Assembly: GCF_000250875.1 (NCBI RefSeq)
Contig: NZ_JH604951.1
Span: forward strand, 3,774 to 20,071
Direction of reading: 5' to 3'
DNA: 16,298 bases
DNA from: Sutterella parvirubra YIT 11816
GTDB taxonomy: Bacteria > Pseudomonadota > Gammaproteobacteria > Burkholderiales > Burkholderiaceae_F
Shown piece after piece: positions 1 through 7,413 of the stretch. The translations under genes were made by a program, and so were the position numbers. The notes under the pieces were generated by a model that was not told the origin of the DNA, did no database searches, and saw only the letters and a program-made list of their open reading frames with translations. Numbering within the stretch: the stretch's first letter is position 1; every line of letters starts with the position of its first letter.

Positions 1-1584
1 CTCCGCGGTCTTCTCCTCGGCCTTCTTCGCGGCCAGCATCCTCATGTCGAGCGCGCGGTCGCAGATGTCCAAAAGTTCAAGGTCGTGCGTGATGAGAAAG
101 ACCGCCCTGCCCTTTTGGGCCTCGGCACGGAGCAACCCCGCCATCGCGGCCATGTTGGCGCCGTCGAGCCCTGAGGTCGGTTCGTCGAGAATCAGGATCG
201 CCGGGTCTTTGGCGAGCGCGCAGGCCGTGACGAGCCGCTGCTTTTCGCCGCCCGAGAGGCTCTGCGGGTGACGGGAGGCCAAGTGGGAGAGCCGGAGGTC
301 GCGCATCAAGGCGTCGGCCCGGGCGTAGTGCTCGTCCGTGAGCCGCACGGCGCGCCGCCTGGCGAAGAACCCGAGCTTGCGGTTCCGGGCTTCGGCCGAA
401 AGGGACGCGCGGATGGCGCCCAGGATTTCGTCGCGCACCGTCCTCATCTGAAGCTGGTGGTCGGCGTTCTGGAGCACCAATCCGGCGAAGGGCATCAGAC
501 CCTCCCGCCCGACCGGGCGGCTCCCGATCCGGAAGCGCCCTTCGGCCTTTTCGAGCCCGGTGAGGATGCGCGCGAGCGTGGTCTTCCCGGTGCCGTTCCC
601 GCCGACCAATGCGGTGATGCCGGGCTCGACCCCGAAGGAGACGCCCTCGAAAATGGCGGCGCGGCCGGGGTACGCAAAGCGCAGGGCATCGGCGCGGAAG
701 CGCTCACGCTCAGACGCCGTACGGCTGCGGTCGGCAGGTTCGATTTCCGCCTCCCCGGCATGCGTGACCGCCACGCGCGGCAGCGTCTCCCGCGGGTCCG
801 CCACCGCGTCGCGGCGCAGCCCCCAGCGGGCGCGAAGCATCTCGTCGGCGAGCATCGCAAAGGGCCCGCGCTCGACGATTTCGCCCCCGTGCATCACGAG
901 CACCTCGTCGGCGACGTCCTTCAACCAGTAGAGACGGTGGTCGACCACGAGAATCGCTGCACCGGCGGCCTTCCACTCCAGAAGGAGCCCGGCCAGCTCT
1001 TCGGTCGCCTCGGGGTCGAGGTTGGCGGTGGGTTCGTCTAGAATCAGGGCCTTGGGTTCGAGCGCAAGGATCCCCGCGAGGCCCACCTTCTGCTTCTGGC
1101 CTTCCGACAACGCATGGATGTCCTGGTCCAGAAGGTGCGCGAGCCCGAGGCGCTCGGTCGCGCGGGCGACGCGCGCTTCGACCACGTCCGCAGGCAGCCC
1201 CCGGCTCTGGAGCGCGAAGGCGATTTCGTCGCGGACGTTCAAGGCGAAGAACTGCTCTTCCGGGTCCTGAAAGAGCGTTCCGATGTGCTCCGACAAGGCC
1301 GCGACCGGCGTCGTCGACGCGTCCCAGCCGTCGATCAGAACCTTCCCGGTCAAGCGACCTTTGAGAATCTGCGGCGCGAGGCCGTTCACGAGGCGCATCA
1401 GCGTCGTCTTTCCGCAGCCCGACGCTCCGGTGACGAGCTTCAGCTCGCCCGGGTCGACCGTGAGCGAGAGGTTCGTCACGGCGTCGCGGTCGCTGTGGGG
1501 ATAGGCGTACGAAACGTTCTGGAGTTCGATGCGGTGCATGGGGCTCTCCGGGCTCCGTGTCGTGGGGTTGTTCATGTGGTCCAT
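1..1584 (-). CDS. Fused double ATP-binding subunit of an ECF-type ABC transporter (partial, runs off left edge)
   Basis: This cytoplasmic ATPase powers the ECF importer whose S and T subunits lie just upstream. 528 residues are visible and the C-terminus is cut by the window edge. There are two ABC domains in one chain (EcfA-EcfA' fusion, as in YkoD-like proteins). Domain 1 has Walker A GASGCGKTT (53-61), a Q-loop at FQDPEEQ (Q106), a variant signature LSEGQKQ (159-165), Walker B ALILDEP (179-185) and H-loop VVDH (H216). Domain 2 has Walker A GGNGTGKTT (328-336), Q372, a canonical signature LSGGEKQR (443-450), Walker B ILILDEP (463-469) and H500. The start at 1584 is chosen because GGAAGG lies 8 bases upstream; ATGs at 1575 and 1539 are in frame and possible. 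The gene begins 29 bp after the T-component stop, so it is very probably co-transcribed. Domain assignment is firm; the substrate is not shown by the ATPase. Confidence 0.93.
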   Translation of the reverse strand, partial: MDHMNNPTTRSPESPMHRIELQNVSYAYPHSDRDAVTNLSLTVDPGELKLVTGASGCGKTTLMRLVNGLAPQILKGRLTGKVLIDGWDASTTPVAALSEHIGTLFQDPEEQFFALNVRDEIAFALQSRGLPADVVEARVARATERLGLAHLLDQDIHALSEGQKQKVGLAGILALEPKALILDEPTANLDPEATEELAGLLLEWKAAGAAILVVDHRLYWLKDVADEVLVMHGGEIVERGPFAMLADEMLRARWGLRRDAVADPRETLPRVAVTHAGEAEIEPADRSRTASERERFRADALRFAYPGRAAIFEGVSFGVEPGITALVGGNGTGKTTLARILTGLEKAEGRFRIGSRPVGREGLMPFAGLVLQNADHQLQMRTVRDEILGAIRASLSAEARNRKLGFFARRRAVRLTDEHYARADALMRDLRLSHLASRHPQSLSGGEKQRLVTACALAKDPAILILDEPTSGLDGANMAAMAGLLRAEAQKGRAVFLITHDLELLDICDRALDMRMLAAKKAEEKTAE

Positions 1585-1613
1585 GGGTCCATCCTTCCGT
1601 CACGCTTTCGTCG

Positions 1614-2402
1614 TCAGGGCATGGAGACTTCCGTCCCCAACATGAGGACGTTCCGGAAGAAGACCTCCGCGAGGACGACGAGGATCGTCGTCGTGACGGC
1701 CGCGGCGACGACGCGCGCGTCGAGGCTCGTCAGCGTCCGCCCCTGCGGCATCACGGTGCGCTCGCCCGTGCCAAGGCCCTTCAACTCGGACGCGATCCCC
1801 AACGTTTCGGAGGACTTCAACGCCCGGAAGAGGATCGGCACGAGAAGAAGACGGGCAGAGAGGAGCGGATGGAGCGTCAGCATCTCCGGCCCCATCGCCC
1901 AGCCGCGGATCCTGAGCGTCTCCCAGATCTGGCGGATGTCGTTCGTGAAGGTCGGGATGAAGCGGAGCATCACCGCGGTCGGGAGAAAGAAGATGAAGGG
2001 CAGACGCATGCGCTCCAGCGTCCCCAACAGGTCTTCGACGCGGGTGGTGAGCGCCAGCACCATCACGGCGTTCATCATCGAGGCGCCGCGCATGAAGGGG
2101 ATGACGAGGGACTTGACGGTGAGACCGCCTATCCCCGGCACCCAGGATTCGATCAAAAAGGCGCAGCCCGTCGCCAACGCCATCATCGCGGCCATCAGCG
2201 CGTAGAGGAGCGCGAGGAGCACCGGACGCTTCAAGAGGAGCGCGTAGATGAAGGTCGCGGCGAAGAGCACCGCCTGGCCGACGAAGCCGCCGGACGACAC
2301 CGTCAAGACCGCGGCCGCGGCCGTCACGCCCAATTTCGTGCGCGCGTCGAGGTGCCGGAGCACGCTCGTCTCGGCCGCGCCCTCAGCGAACAAAGCCCGC
2401 AT
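1614..2402 (-). CDS. ecfT: Energy-coupling factor transporter transmembrane component EcfT (CbiQ family)
   Basis: This inner-membrane scaffold of an ECF transporter couples ATP hydrolysis to movement of the S component. The 262-residue length is normal for EcfT. There are several hydrophobic segments in the first half and a final one near the C-terminus (about 233-250). The large cytoplasmic region carries two coupling-helix motifs of the x-R/K-G type: LRIRGWAM and, about 60 residues later, SELKGLG. These fit the paired Ala-Arg-Gly-like motifs that contact the two ATPase domains. The N-terminal HLDARTKL resembles the 'D-P-R-x-K' start typical of CbiQ/EcfT. The start at 2402 has a strong GGAGGAA sequence 7-8 bases upstream and lies inside the 3' end of the S-component gene (20 bp overlap), implying translational coupling. 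Confidence 0.93.
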   Translation of the reverse strand: MRALFAEGAAETSVLRHLDARTKLGVTAAAAVLTVSSGGFVGQAVLFAATFIYALLLKRPVLLALLYALMAAMMALATGCAFLIESWVPGIGGLTVKSLVIPFMRGASMMNAVMVLALTTRVEDLLGTLERMRLPFIFFLPTAVMLRFIPTFTNDIRQIWETLRIRGWAMGPEMLTLHPLLSARLLLVPILFRALKSSETLGIASELKGLGTGERTVMPQGRTLTSLDARVVAAAVTTTILVVLAEVFFRNVLMLGTEVSMP

Positions 2403-2928
2403 GCTTCAGTTCCTCCACCGTTTTTCCACCGACCCAAAGACCCAGAAGGCTCCCGAGATACCCGACCGCCACCACCGGCACCACGACCGTCATCAATGCG
2501 GGGCTCTCCCGCATGAAGAGGTACGAGACGCCGAGACTGATGGATTTCGATGCGAAGTCGTAGACCGCGGCCGCGACCCACGGGGCCCAGGGCTTCTCCG
2601 CGCCGCCGGAAGCCGCCGCGGCGGCTTCGCCCAGCACCGCGGCGACGAGCGCCGCGGGGAGAAGCGCCATGCTCCCGCCCATGAGGAGCACGCTCACGAG
2701 CGTGGAGACCGCGGTGAAGAGAAGCAGCGTCCCCGCCTTGGGGACCTTCGTGAGGAGCACGATCAGAAGCGCCGTGAAGACGAGATTCTTCGCGACGAGC
2801 GAGACGGGGTTCATGCCGCCGCCCGCCAGGGCGATCAATAGGCTCGAGAGCTTCGCCGCCGCGGCGAAGACCCCGAGGAGCACGAGCTCCCGGGGCTCCC
2901 AGCGGCGTTTCCTGATGCGCATCTCCAT
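2383..2928 (-). CDS. MptD-like putative ECF transporter S (substrate-binding) component
   Basis: A small, very hydrophobic inner-membrane protein (181 residues) with about six predicted membrane segments after a basic N-terminus (MEMRIRKRRW). It has the size and topology of an S component and resembles the MptD/Trep_Strep group of putative S components, whose substrates are poorly defined. It directly precedes and overlaps ecfT, which fits S-T-A gene order. I chose the ATG at 2928, with AGGAA 8 bases upstream; the longer open frame starting at 3060 adds a Gln/Pro-rich, non-membrane stretch that looks like translated leader. ATG 2922 is also possible. The substrate is inferred from neighbours: a TonB receptor and HutW suggest haem or another tetrapyrrole/iron compound, but a vitamin or metal is not excluded. 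Confidence 0.85.
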   Translation of the reverse strand: MEMRIRKRRWEPRELVLLGVFAAAAKLSSLLIALAGGGMNPVSLVAKNLVFTALLIVLLTKVPKAGTLLLFTAVSTLVSVLLMGGSMALLPAALVAAVLGEAAAAASGGAEKPWAPWVAAAVYDFASKSISLGVSYLFMRESPALMTVVVPVVAVGYLGSLLGLWVGGKTVEELKHAGFVR

Positions 2929-3099
2929 GAGGTGGGTTCCTGTCGGTCGTTGTTCGGGGATTGGGTTGTTGGGGGTTGTTTGGGGTTGGCTGCTTTGGGC
3001 GCCTTGAGGTTGTTCGAAGCCTTCCTTCGGGTTTCGCGACGCCTCCTCCGGCGGCCTCAACGAGGCGCACCGGAGGAGGCATCTCCCTCAGAAGTCCGA
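2929..3099 (-). promoter_or_regulatory. Receptor-to-ECF leader region
   Basis: This 171 bp gap separates the receptor stop from the S-component start. Beyond the hairpin at 3041-3080 it contains G/T-rich, low-complexity sequence and no gene I can support. The whole locus could be read through it, or the ECF genes could have their own promoter here; I see no convincing -35/-10 pair. Confidence 0.4.
3041..3080 (-). terminator. Strong hairpin downstream of the TonB receptor gene (terminator or processing/attenuation site)
   Basis: Perfect 11-bp inverted repeat GCCTCCTCCGG (3041-3051) and CCGGAGGAGGC (3070-3080). The 18-nt interval contains a second, inner hairpin GCCTC-aac-GAGGC (3054-3066). 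It begins 20 bp after the receptor stop codon. There is no clear U-run on the minus-strand side, so it is not a textbook intrinsic terminator. It may instead protect the receptor mRNA 3' end and lower expression of the ECF genes relative to the receptor. Confidence 0.55.
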
Positions 3100-5244
3100 T
3101 CAGAACTTCGCGTTGAAGTTCACCGTGAAGCAGCGGCCGGCTTCGTAGATCGAGTCGGTGAGCTTGTAGAGCTTGTTCGTGAGGTTCAGAAGGCTCACGT
3201 CGAGGCTGTAGGCGTCTTCAGGCCCGAAGGAGACGCCGCCCGTCAGGTTGAAGCTCGTCGAACCGCCGAAGCGCGAGTTCACCGTCTTCTTGCTGAAGTC
3301 GTAGAGCGCCGTTTCGGACTGGCTCCAGGCGTAGGCGTCGGCGCGAAGCTTGAGGCCCGCCCGCTCGCCCGTCCAACGGACGCCGTAGCGGCCGGAGAGT
3401 TCCGCGACGCCGGCGTCGTAGGTGCTGTCGCCGTTCTGCGAGAGTTCGCGGCGCATCCAGGTGCCGGTCGCGTACGGTTCGAAGCCGTTTTCGAAGCGGT
3501 AGCTCGTCTGGAGCTCAAGCCCGTAGGTCTTCGCCGACGCGACGTTGCGGTACTGGTAGACGCTGTCCTCAACTTCGGCCGTCGTGATGTAGTCGTCCGC
3601 ATCGCTGTAGAAGGCGGCGACGTCAAGCACCGCGCGGCCGGGCGTGAAGCGCACGCCCAGCTCGAAGTTGTTCGACGTTTCGGGCTTCAGATCGGGGTTC
3701 GCGATCACGTTGCCGCCGCCCATCGAGGTCGGGATGTAGCGCTCCATCAGGTTCGGCGTGCGGAAACCCTGCGCCCAGCTGGCGCGCACCGCGGTGTGCT
3801 CGATCCCACGCCAGACGGCGCCGAGATTGAAGACCGCGCGGCCGTCGCTTTGGCTTTCCTTGGAATTCGAGCTGAACCCGGGACGGCCCGGATCGGCCGG
3901 GGTCGCCGACATGTCGGATTCCGTATTGACGGCGCTCCCGGAGTAGGTCTCGACCTCGGACTTCACCCAGGTGTAGCGGGCGCCGTAGGTGAGCGTCACG
4001 TCGGCGGGGAGCTGCGACTCCATCGACGCGAAGACGGCGTTCAACATCTGGTAGCCGTCGTTGACGGAGTAGTTGTGGGTGTACTTGTTCGTCGACGAGC
4101 TCGGCGGCATCCGCATCTTCGTGCGGGAGTGCGTTTCGGTCGCCGCCGAGAGGTCGTCGTAGTTGAATTCGTAGCCCGCGATCAGGTAGTGGGCGTCGCC
4201 CAACTGCCAGTCGGTCTGCAGCGTGAAACCGTACTGATCGACCGTGTTGTCCGCGTAGTTGTCCATCTTCTGGTCGATCGACATCATCGGGTTCATGACC
4301 TGCAGCACGTAGACGCGGTTGTGCATGCTCTTGTCGCTCTTTTGGTAGTACGCGTCGGTGCGCACGCGCACGAGCGCGTCGGAGACGTTGTTCGTCTCGA
4401 AGAAGACGGCGGCCTTTTCGCGCTTCCACTGCGGGACGTTCACGGCGAAGTCCGAGTACGACCCCATGTCTTCGGGGAGGAGCCCCGTATGGAATTCAAG
4501 GTCGTACGTTTCCAGACGCAGACCCGCCTTCGTCTCCGGCGTGAAGTTGTACGCGAGGTAGGCGGACGCCTGGCGCGAGTTGAAGGACGTGTTCGGAACG
4601 TCGCCCGCGGGGGTCGAGAGATCGTCCGCGCGGTCGGTGCCGGCCGTCAAGCGGTACTCAAACCCTTCGACCGTCCCGGCGATCGACGCCGAAACCGACT
4701 TCCCGTTGTTGGACGAATTCATCCCGGCCGAGGCCTGCGCGCTGAAGGCCTTCGCGGAGGCCTTCTTCGTGATGATGTTCACGACCCCGCCCACGGCGTC
4801 CGAGCCGTAGAGGACCGAGGCCGGCCCCTTGATCACTTCGATGCGCTCGATCTCATCGGGCGAAATGAGGATCGGCGCCCCCGACATCGACTTGTGTTCC
4901 GAGACGCGCTGGCCGTCGATCATGACGAGCGTGCGGAAGGCGTCTTCGCCGCGGATCTGCACGCGCTTCATGCCCTGGCTGCCGTCGTTCATGACCTTGA
5001 CGCCGGGGATGTCTTTGAGGAGGTCGCCCACGGTCTGCGCGGACGAGCGCTCGATGTCTTCGGCGGTGAGGACCGACACCGACATCGGCACGTCCATCAG
5101 TTCCTGCTCGACGCGGGACGCGGTGACGCGGACGGTTTCGGTGGTGAGGGCTTCTTCGGCGTGCGCGGCCGGGGCGAAGGCGTAGAGCGCGGCCAAAGCC
5201 GAGGACACGGCGGCGGCCGTCCGGAGGAGTTTCAGATGCTGCAT
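3100..5244 (-). CDS. TonB-dependent outer-membrane receptor, probably for haem/iron
   Basis: A 714-residue outer-membrane active transporter driven by TonB-ExbBD. Signal peptide 1-29 (MQHLKLLRT..., cleavage after AHA). A TonB-box-like stretch TETVRVTASR follows (35-44). The plug domain (about 48-160) shows VQIRGEDAFRTLVMIDGQRV and the conserved RIEVIKGPASVLYGSDAVGGVVNII block. The rest is a beta-barrel of alternating polar/hydrophobic strands. An FRTP (494-497) ... NPDLKPE (516-522) pair corresponds to the FRAP/NPNL region of haem receptors, but no His lies between them. The last strand is FTVNFNAKF with a C-terminal Phe, as expected for Bam-dependent barrels. The gene lies 166 bp after hutW and upstream of ECF genes. 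The start ATG has no visible Shine-Dalgarno sequence, which is odd for a highly expressed receptor. Family is certain; haem as ligand is inferred from hutW. Confidence 0.92.
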   Translation of the reverse strand: MQHLKLLRTAAAVSSALAALYAFAPAAHAEEALTTETVRVTASRVEQELMDVPMSVSVLTAEDIERSSAQTVGDLLKDIPGVKVMNDGSQGMKRVQIRGEDAFRTLVMIDGQRVSEHKSMSGAPILISPDEIERIEVIKGPASVLYGSDAVGGVVNIITKKASAKAFSAQASAGMNSSNNGKSVSASIAGTVEGFEYRLTAGTDRADDLSTPAGDVPNTSFNSRQASAYLAYNFTPETKAGLRLETYDLEFHTGLLPEDMGSYSDFAVNVPQWKREKAAVFFETNNVSDALVRVRTDAYYQKSDKSMHNRVYVLQVMNPMMSIDQKMDNYADNTVDQYGFTLQTDWQLGDAHYLIAGYEFNYDDLSAATETHSRTKMRMPPSSSTNKYTHNYSVNDGYQMLNAVFASMESQLPADVTLTYGARYTWVKSEVETYSGSAVNTESDMSATPADPGRPGFSSNSKESQSDGRAVFNLGAVWRGIEHTAVRASWAQGFRTPNLMERYIPTSMGGGNVIANPDLKPETSNNFELGVRFTPGRAVLDVAAFYSDADDYITTAEVEDSVYQYRNVASAKTYGLELQTSYRFENGFEPYATGTWMRRELSQNGDSTYDAGVAELSGRYGVRWTGERAGLKLRADAYAWSQSETALYDFSKKTVNSRFGGSTSFNLTGGVSFGPEDAYSLDVSLLNLTNKLYKLTDSIYEAGRCFTVNFNAKF

Positions 5245-5410
5245 GGTGGTAGGGACTGGTGGTTCGTCAATCGCTGAAAGGACCGGCCCGAAGACCGGTT
5301 CAAGCCAATGAGCCCGCTTCTGTTCGGCATCCCCGGGTCGTGCGGGCGCGTCATCAGATGGACGTGGGCCCCGGGGGTTCGGTGTTCAGATCGTTGTTTG
5401 GGCAGAGGCC
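5245..5410 (-). promoter_or_regulatory. hutW-to-receptor intergenic leader with two possible stem-loops
   Basis: This 166 bp gap contains a GC-rich inverted repeat (CCCCGGG 5331-5337 with CCCGGGG 5370-5376, 32-nt interval) and a short one (ACCGG 5282-5286 with CCGGT 5295-5299). No Fur-like site or clear promoter is visible, so the receptor may depend on read-through from hutW. The lack of a Shine-Dalgarno before 5244 leaves the translation signal unexplained. Confidence 0.35.
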
Positions 5411-6946
5411 TCACCCGTGGTGCGGGTGCGGCGCGCGGGGCGCCCGGGCGCCGCCCGCCGCCGCGGCGACCATCTGCGGGGCGCCCATGTCGAGCTTGCG
5501 CAGCGCCATCGCGTTCATCCCGTCCTGGGCGTCTTTGGCGTTCGGGGCGTTGGGCGCGACGAGCTGCGTCTTCAAGAAGTCGATGAGGAGCTGCGCCAAC
5601 GTCACGTGCCAGAACTGGCCCGCGACCGTCTGGTGGAGCCATTCGCCCCGGCGGCGGAGGAGCCCGGCTTCGGCCCACTGGTCCAAAACCGGCTTCGCCA
5701 TCCCTTCGAGGTCGAGCCCGGCCGATCGCCCGATCGCAGCTAGGTTGATCGCGCCCGATTCCATCGCGGACGAAATCGTGCGAAGGAGCGCCCAGTGCGG
5801 GCCCGGGGCCATGAGGAAGGACGTGGGCTTCACGCCGTCGTTGACGGCACGGATGTAGTCGTCCAACTTCCTCTCCAGCATGAAGCTGTGCCCGAAGAGG
5901 CGGCCGCCCGCGCCGGACCCGAAGGCGAGGCAGTCGCAGGCGCCTTTCCCCAACTGGTTGTAGACGTTCCGCTCACGGGTGCCCTGCCCCCAGTGGTTGT
6001 TCGATAGCCGCCGCCAGTTGGCGTTCGTCAGGAACTCGACCGAGCGCGCGAACATGTCGGCCTTCATGGGCGTGTCCGCGGCGGGCGGGAGCTTCCCCGA
6101 TTCGACCCGGCGCGCGAGCGGAGACTTCTCGAAGACGTTGAGTTGATAGCAGTCGATGCCGTCGAGCGGAAGCGACGAGGCGATGCGGAGGTCTTCCTCC
6201 CACACGTCCATCGATTGGCCCGGGAACCCGTAGATGAGGTCCATCACCACGGCGGCCTGGTCGTAGCTCATGAGAGCTTCGAGGCGGCGCAGGCACCGCT
6301 CGCCGTCATCGATCCTCATCATCGACCGGCGGACCTGGGTGTTGAAGGTCTGAACGCCCAAGGAGAAGCGGTTGGCGCCGCCGGCCAGCGCGGCCTCAAT
6401 CTTTTCGTCGTCGAAATTGTTGATGCGGCCTTCGATCGTGATCTCGCAGTCGTTCGCGAGCGGGAGCGTGCGCTGAACCGTATCGAGCACCCGGCGGAGA
6501 TCCCGGGCGGAGAGCGCCGTGGGCGTGCCGCCCCCGAGGTAGACCGCGTGGACGGGACCGACGCGCTGCGCGTCGCGGTCGCTCCAAAGCTCCAGCTCGC
6601 GAATGAGTGCGTCCGTGAAGACCTTGGAGCGGTCTTCGTCGAAGGGGTTCTGGTAGAACATGCAGTAGAGGCACCGCGTCTCGCAGAACGGGATGTGCAG
6701 GTACGCGAGCGTCTTCCCGGAACGGGGCCGGTCCGCGAGGCGCTCCAGCGCTTCGCAGGCGCTCTCCCCCATCAGCGGCATGCCGTCCGGCCCGCTGTGA
6801 ATGCGGGCCTTCGCCGGAAAGGCGGCGTGGAGCGGATCCGCGGCGTCGGCGTAGTACCCTTCGACGCCTTTCCCGCGCATGGCCTCTTCGACGGCCCTGG
6901 CGCCCGCCTCAAACGTCACCGGCTTCATCGGCTTCGTCGCACTCAT
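5411..6946 (-). CDS. hutW: Anaerobic haem-degrading radical SAM methyltransferase, ChuW/HutW family
   Basis: This cytoplasmic [4Fe-4S]/SAM enzyme of the HemN-like superfamily is expected to open the haem macrocycle without oxygen, releasing iron and forming a linear tetrapyrrole (anaerobilin), as shown for E. coli ChuW. Visible features: the radical SAM cluster CETRCLYC (C88, C92, C95), the GGGTPT SAM-binding motif (138-143), the family-specific NNHWGQGTRERNVYN (316-330) and FGSGAGG (342-348). About 465 residues match the usual family length; a further 45 residues, ending PHPHHG, form an unusual Ala/His tail. The start at 6946 has AGGAG 5 bases upstream. A Fur-like box lies 54-68 bp upstream. 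It is first in a same-strand series with a TonB receptor and an ECF transporter. The other HemN-like option, coproporphyrinogen dehydrogenase, is less likely given the RERN motif. Confidence 0.92.
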   Translation of the reverse strand: MSATKPMKPVTFEAGARAVEEAMRGKGVEGYYADAADPLHAAFPAKARIHSGPDGMPLMGESACEALERLADRPRSGKTLAYLHIPFCETRCLYCMFYQNPFDEDRSKVFTDALIRELELWSDRDAQRVGPVHAVYLGGGTPTALSARDLRRVLDTVQRTLPLANDCEITIEGRINNFDDEKIEAALAGGANRFSLGVQTFNTQVRRSMMRIDDGERCLRRLEALMSYDQAAVVMDLIYGFPGQSMDVWEEDLRIASSLPLDGIDCYQLNVFEKSPLARRVESGKLPPAADTPMKADMFARSVEFLTNANWRRLSNNHWGQGTRERNVYNQLGKGACDCLAFGSGAGGRLFGHSFMLERKLDDYIRAVNDGVKPTSFLMAPGPHWALLRTISSAMESGAINLAAIGRSAGLDLEGMAKPVLDQWAEAGLLRRRGEWLHQTVAGQFWHVTLAQLLIDFLKTQLVAPNAPNAKDAQDGMNAMALRKLDMGAPQMVAAAAGGARAPRAPHPHHG

Positions 6947-6999
6947 GAAATCTCCTATCGGGGTTGTCCGAACGATTTGCGTCGTCTATCCGTACGTAC

Positions 7000-7014
7000 T
7001 GCGAATCATTCTCG
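7000..7014 (-). promoter_or_regulatory. Fur-like operator upstream of hutW
   Basis: TGCGAATCATTCTCG matches the 7-1-7 Fur consensus TGATAATNATTATCA at 11 of 15 positions, including the central AATNATT core. The GCGAATCATTCTC form is typical of beta/gamma-proteobacterial Fur boxes as I know them. It lies 54-68 bp upstream of the hutW ATG, where it would overlap a promoter. A second TGCGAAT occurs at 7017-7023, 17 bp away. Binding itself is inferred. Confidence 0.65.
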
Positions 7015-7296
7015 TTTGCGAATGTGCGCAATCTATCACGCCGATTTGCCGGACGAGAACCTGCTTTGTTGCCCTCAAGGGTTTTCACCTAGTCCTTTGG
7101 TCGTGACCAAACACCTCAGAAAGGGTGCGCCACCGCCCTTTTCGCCCGATTGACGGCCCGATCCGGCAGATTTTCCTGACCGTTGCTGCGACGACATTGC
7201 GACGCCGTTTCGGCATTCTTGGCGCATCTTTTTGACAGCGAAGGATGTGGAACCACCTCTTTCCGCGGGCGACGCGTGAGGGGTCGGGCGGCGGAC

Positions 7297-7318
7297 GGGA
7301 GCGCGGCGGGAGCGCGGC
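7297..7318. repeat. 11-bp perfect tandem duplication
   Basis: GGGAGCGCGGC occurs twice in immediate succession (7297-7307 and 7308-7318) in a non-coding stretch. Two copies only; probably replication slippage, with no function visible. Confidence 0.8.
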
Positions 7319-7322
7319 GGTC

Positions 7323-7353
7323 CGGGGCTTGATGCCCCGTTTCAGGGGCTTTT
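7323..7353 (+). other. Mutually exclusive hairpins ending in a T-run
   Basis: Three arms alternate: CGGGGC (7323-7328), GCCCCG (7334-7339) and GGGGC (7345-7349), the last followed by TTTT. The middle arm can pair with either neighbour. Read on the plus strand this has the shape of an antiterminator/terminator, but I see no plus-strand gene on either side to be controlled. Confidence 0.3.
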
Positions 7354-7413
7354 CCCCAGGATCCCGGCCGGGTGTCGAATAGCGGAATTCGCCCCGCGCC
7401 CCGCACATGAAGA

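Noticed and set aside
710..1603. 297-codon minus-strand frame over the ATPase gene
   Set aside because: It is out of frame with the ABC motifs; the product is Arg/Pro-rich. The true frame starts at 1584 and is open to the window edge.
2929..3060. N-terminal 44-residue extension of the ECF S component
   Set aside because: Gln/Pro/Asn-rich, non-membrane, overlaps the hairpin region and has no ribosome-binding site; ATG 2928 has one.
2932..5277. 781-codon open frame on the plus strand opposite the TonB receptor
   Set aside because: Same antisense effect; the product is an Arg/Val/His-rich sequence without motifs, while the minus-strand frame is an unmistakable TonB receptor.
5270..5410. Cobalamin or other known riboswitch before the TonB receptor
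   Set aside because: I could not find the conserved B12-box-type core; only simple GC-rich inverted repeats are present.
5411..6946. Coproporphyrinogen III dehydrogenase (HemN) for the radical SAM gene
   Set aside because: The RERNVYN and FGSGAGG motifs and the iron-locus setting fit ChuW/HutW better than HemN or HemW.
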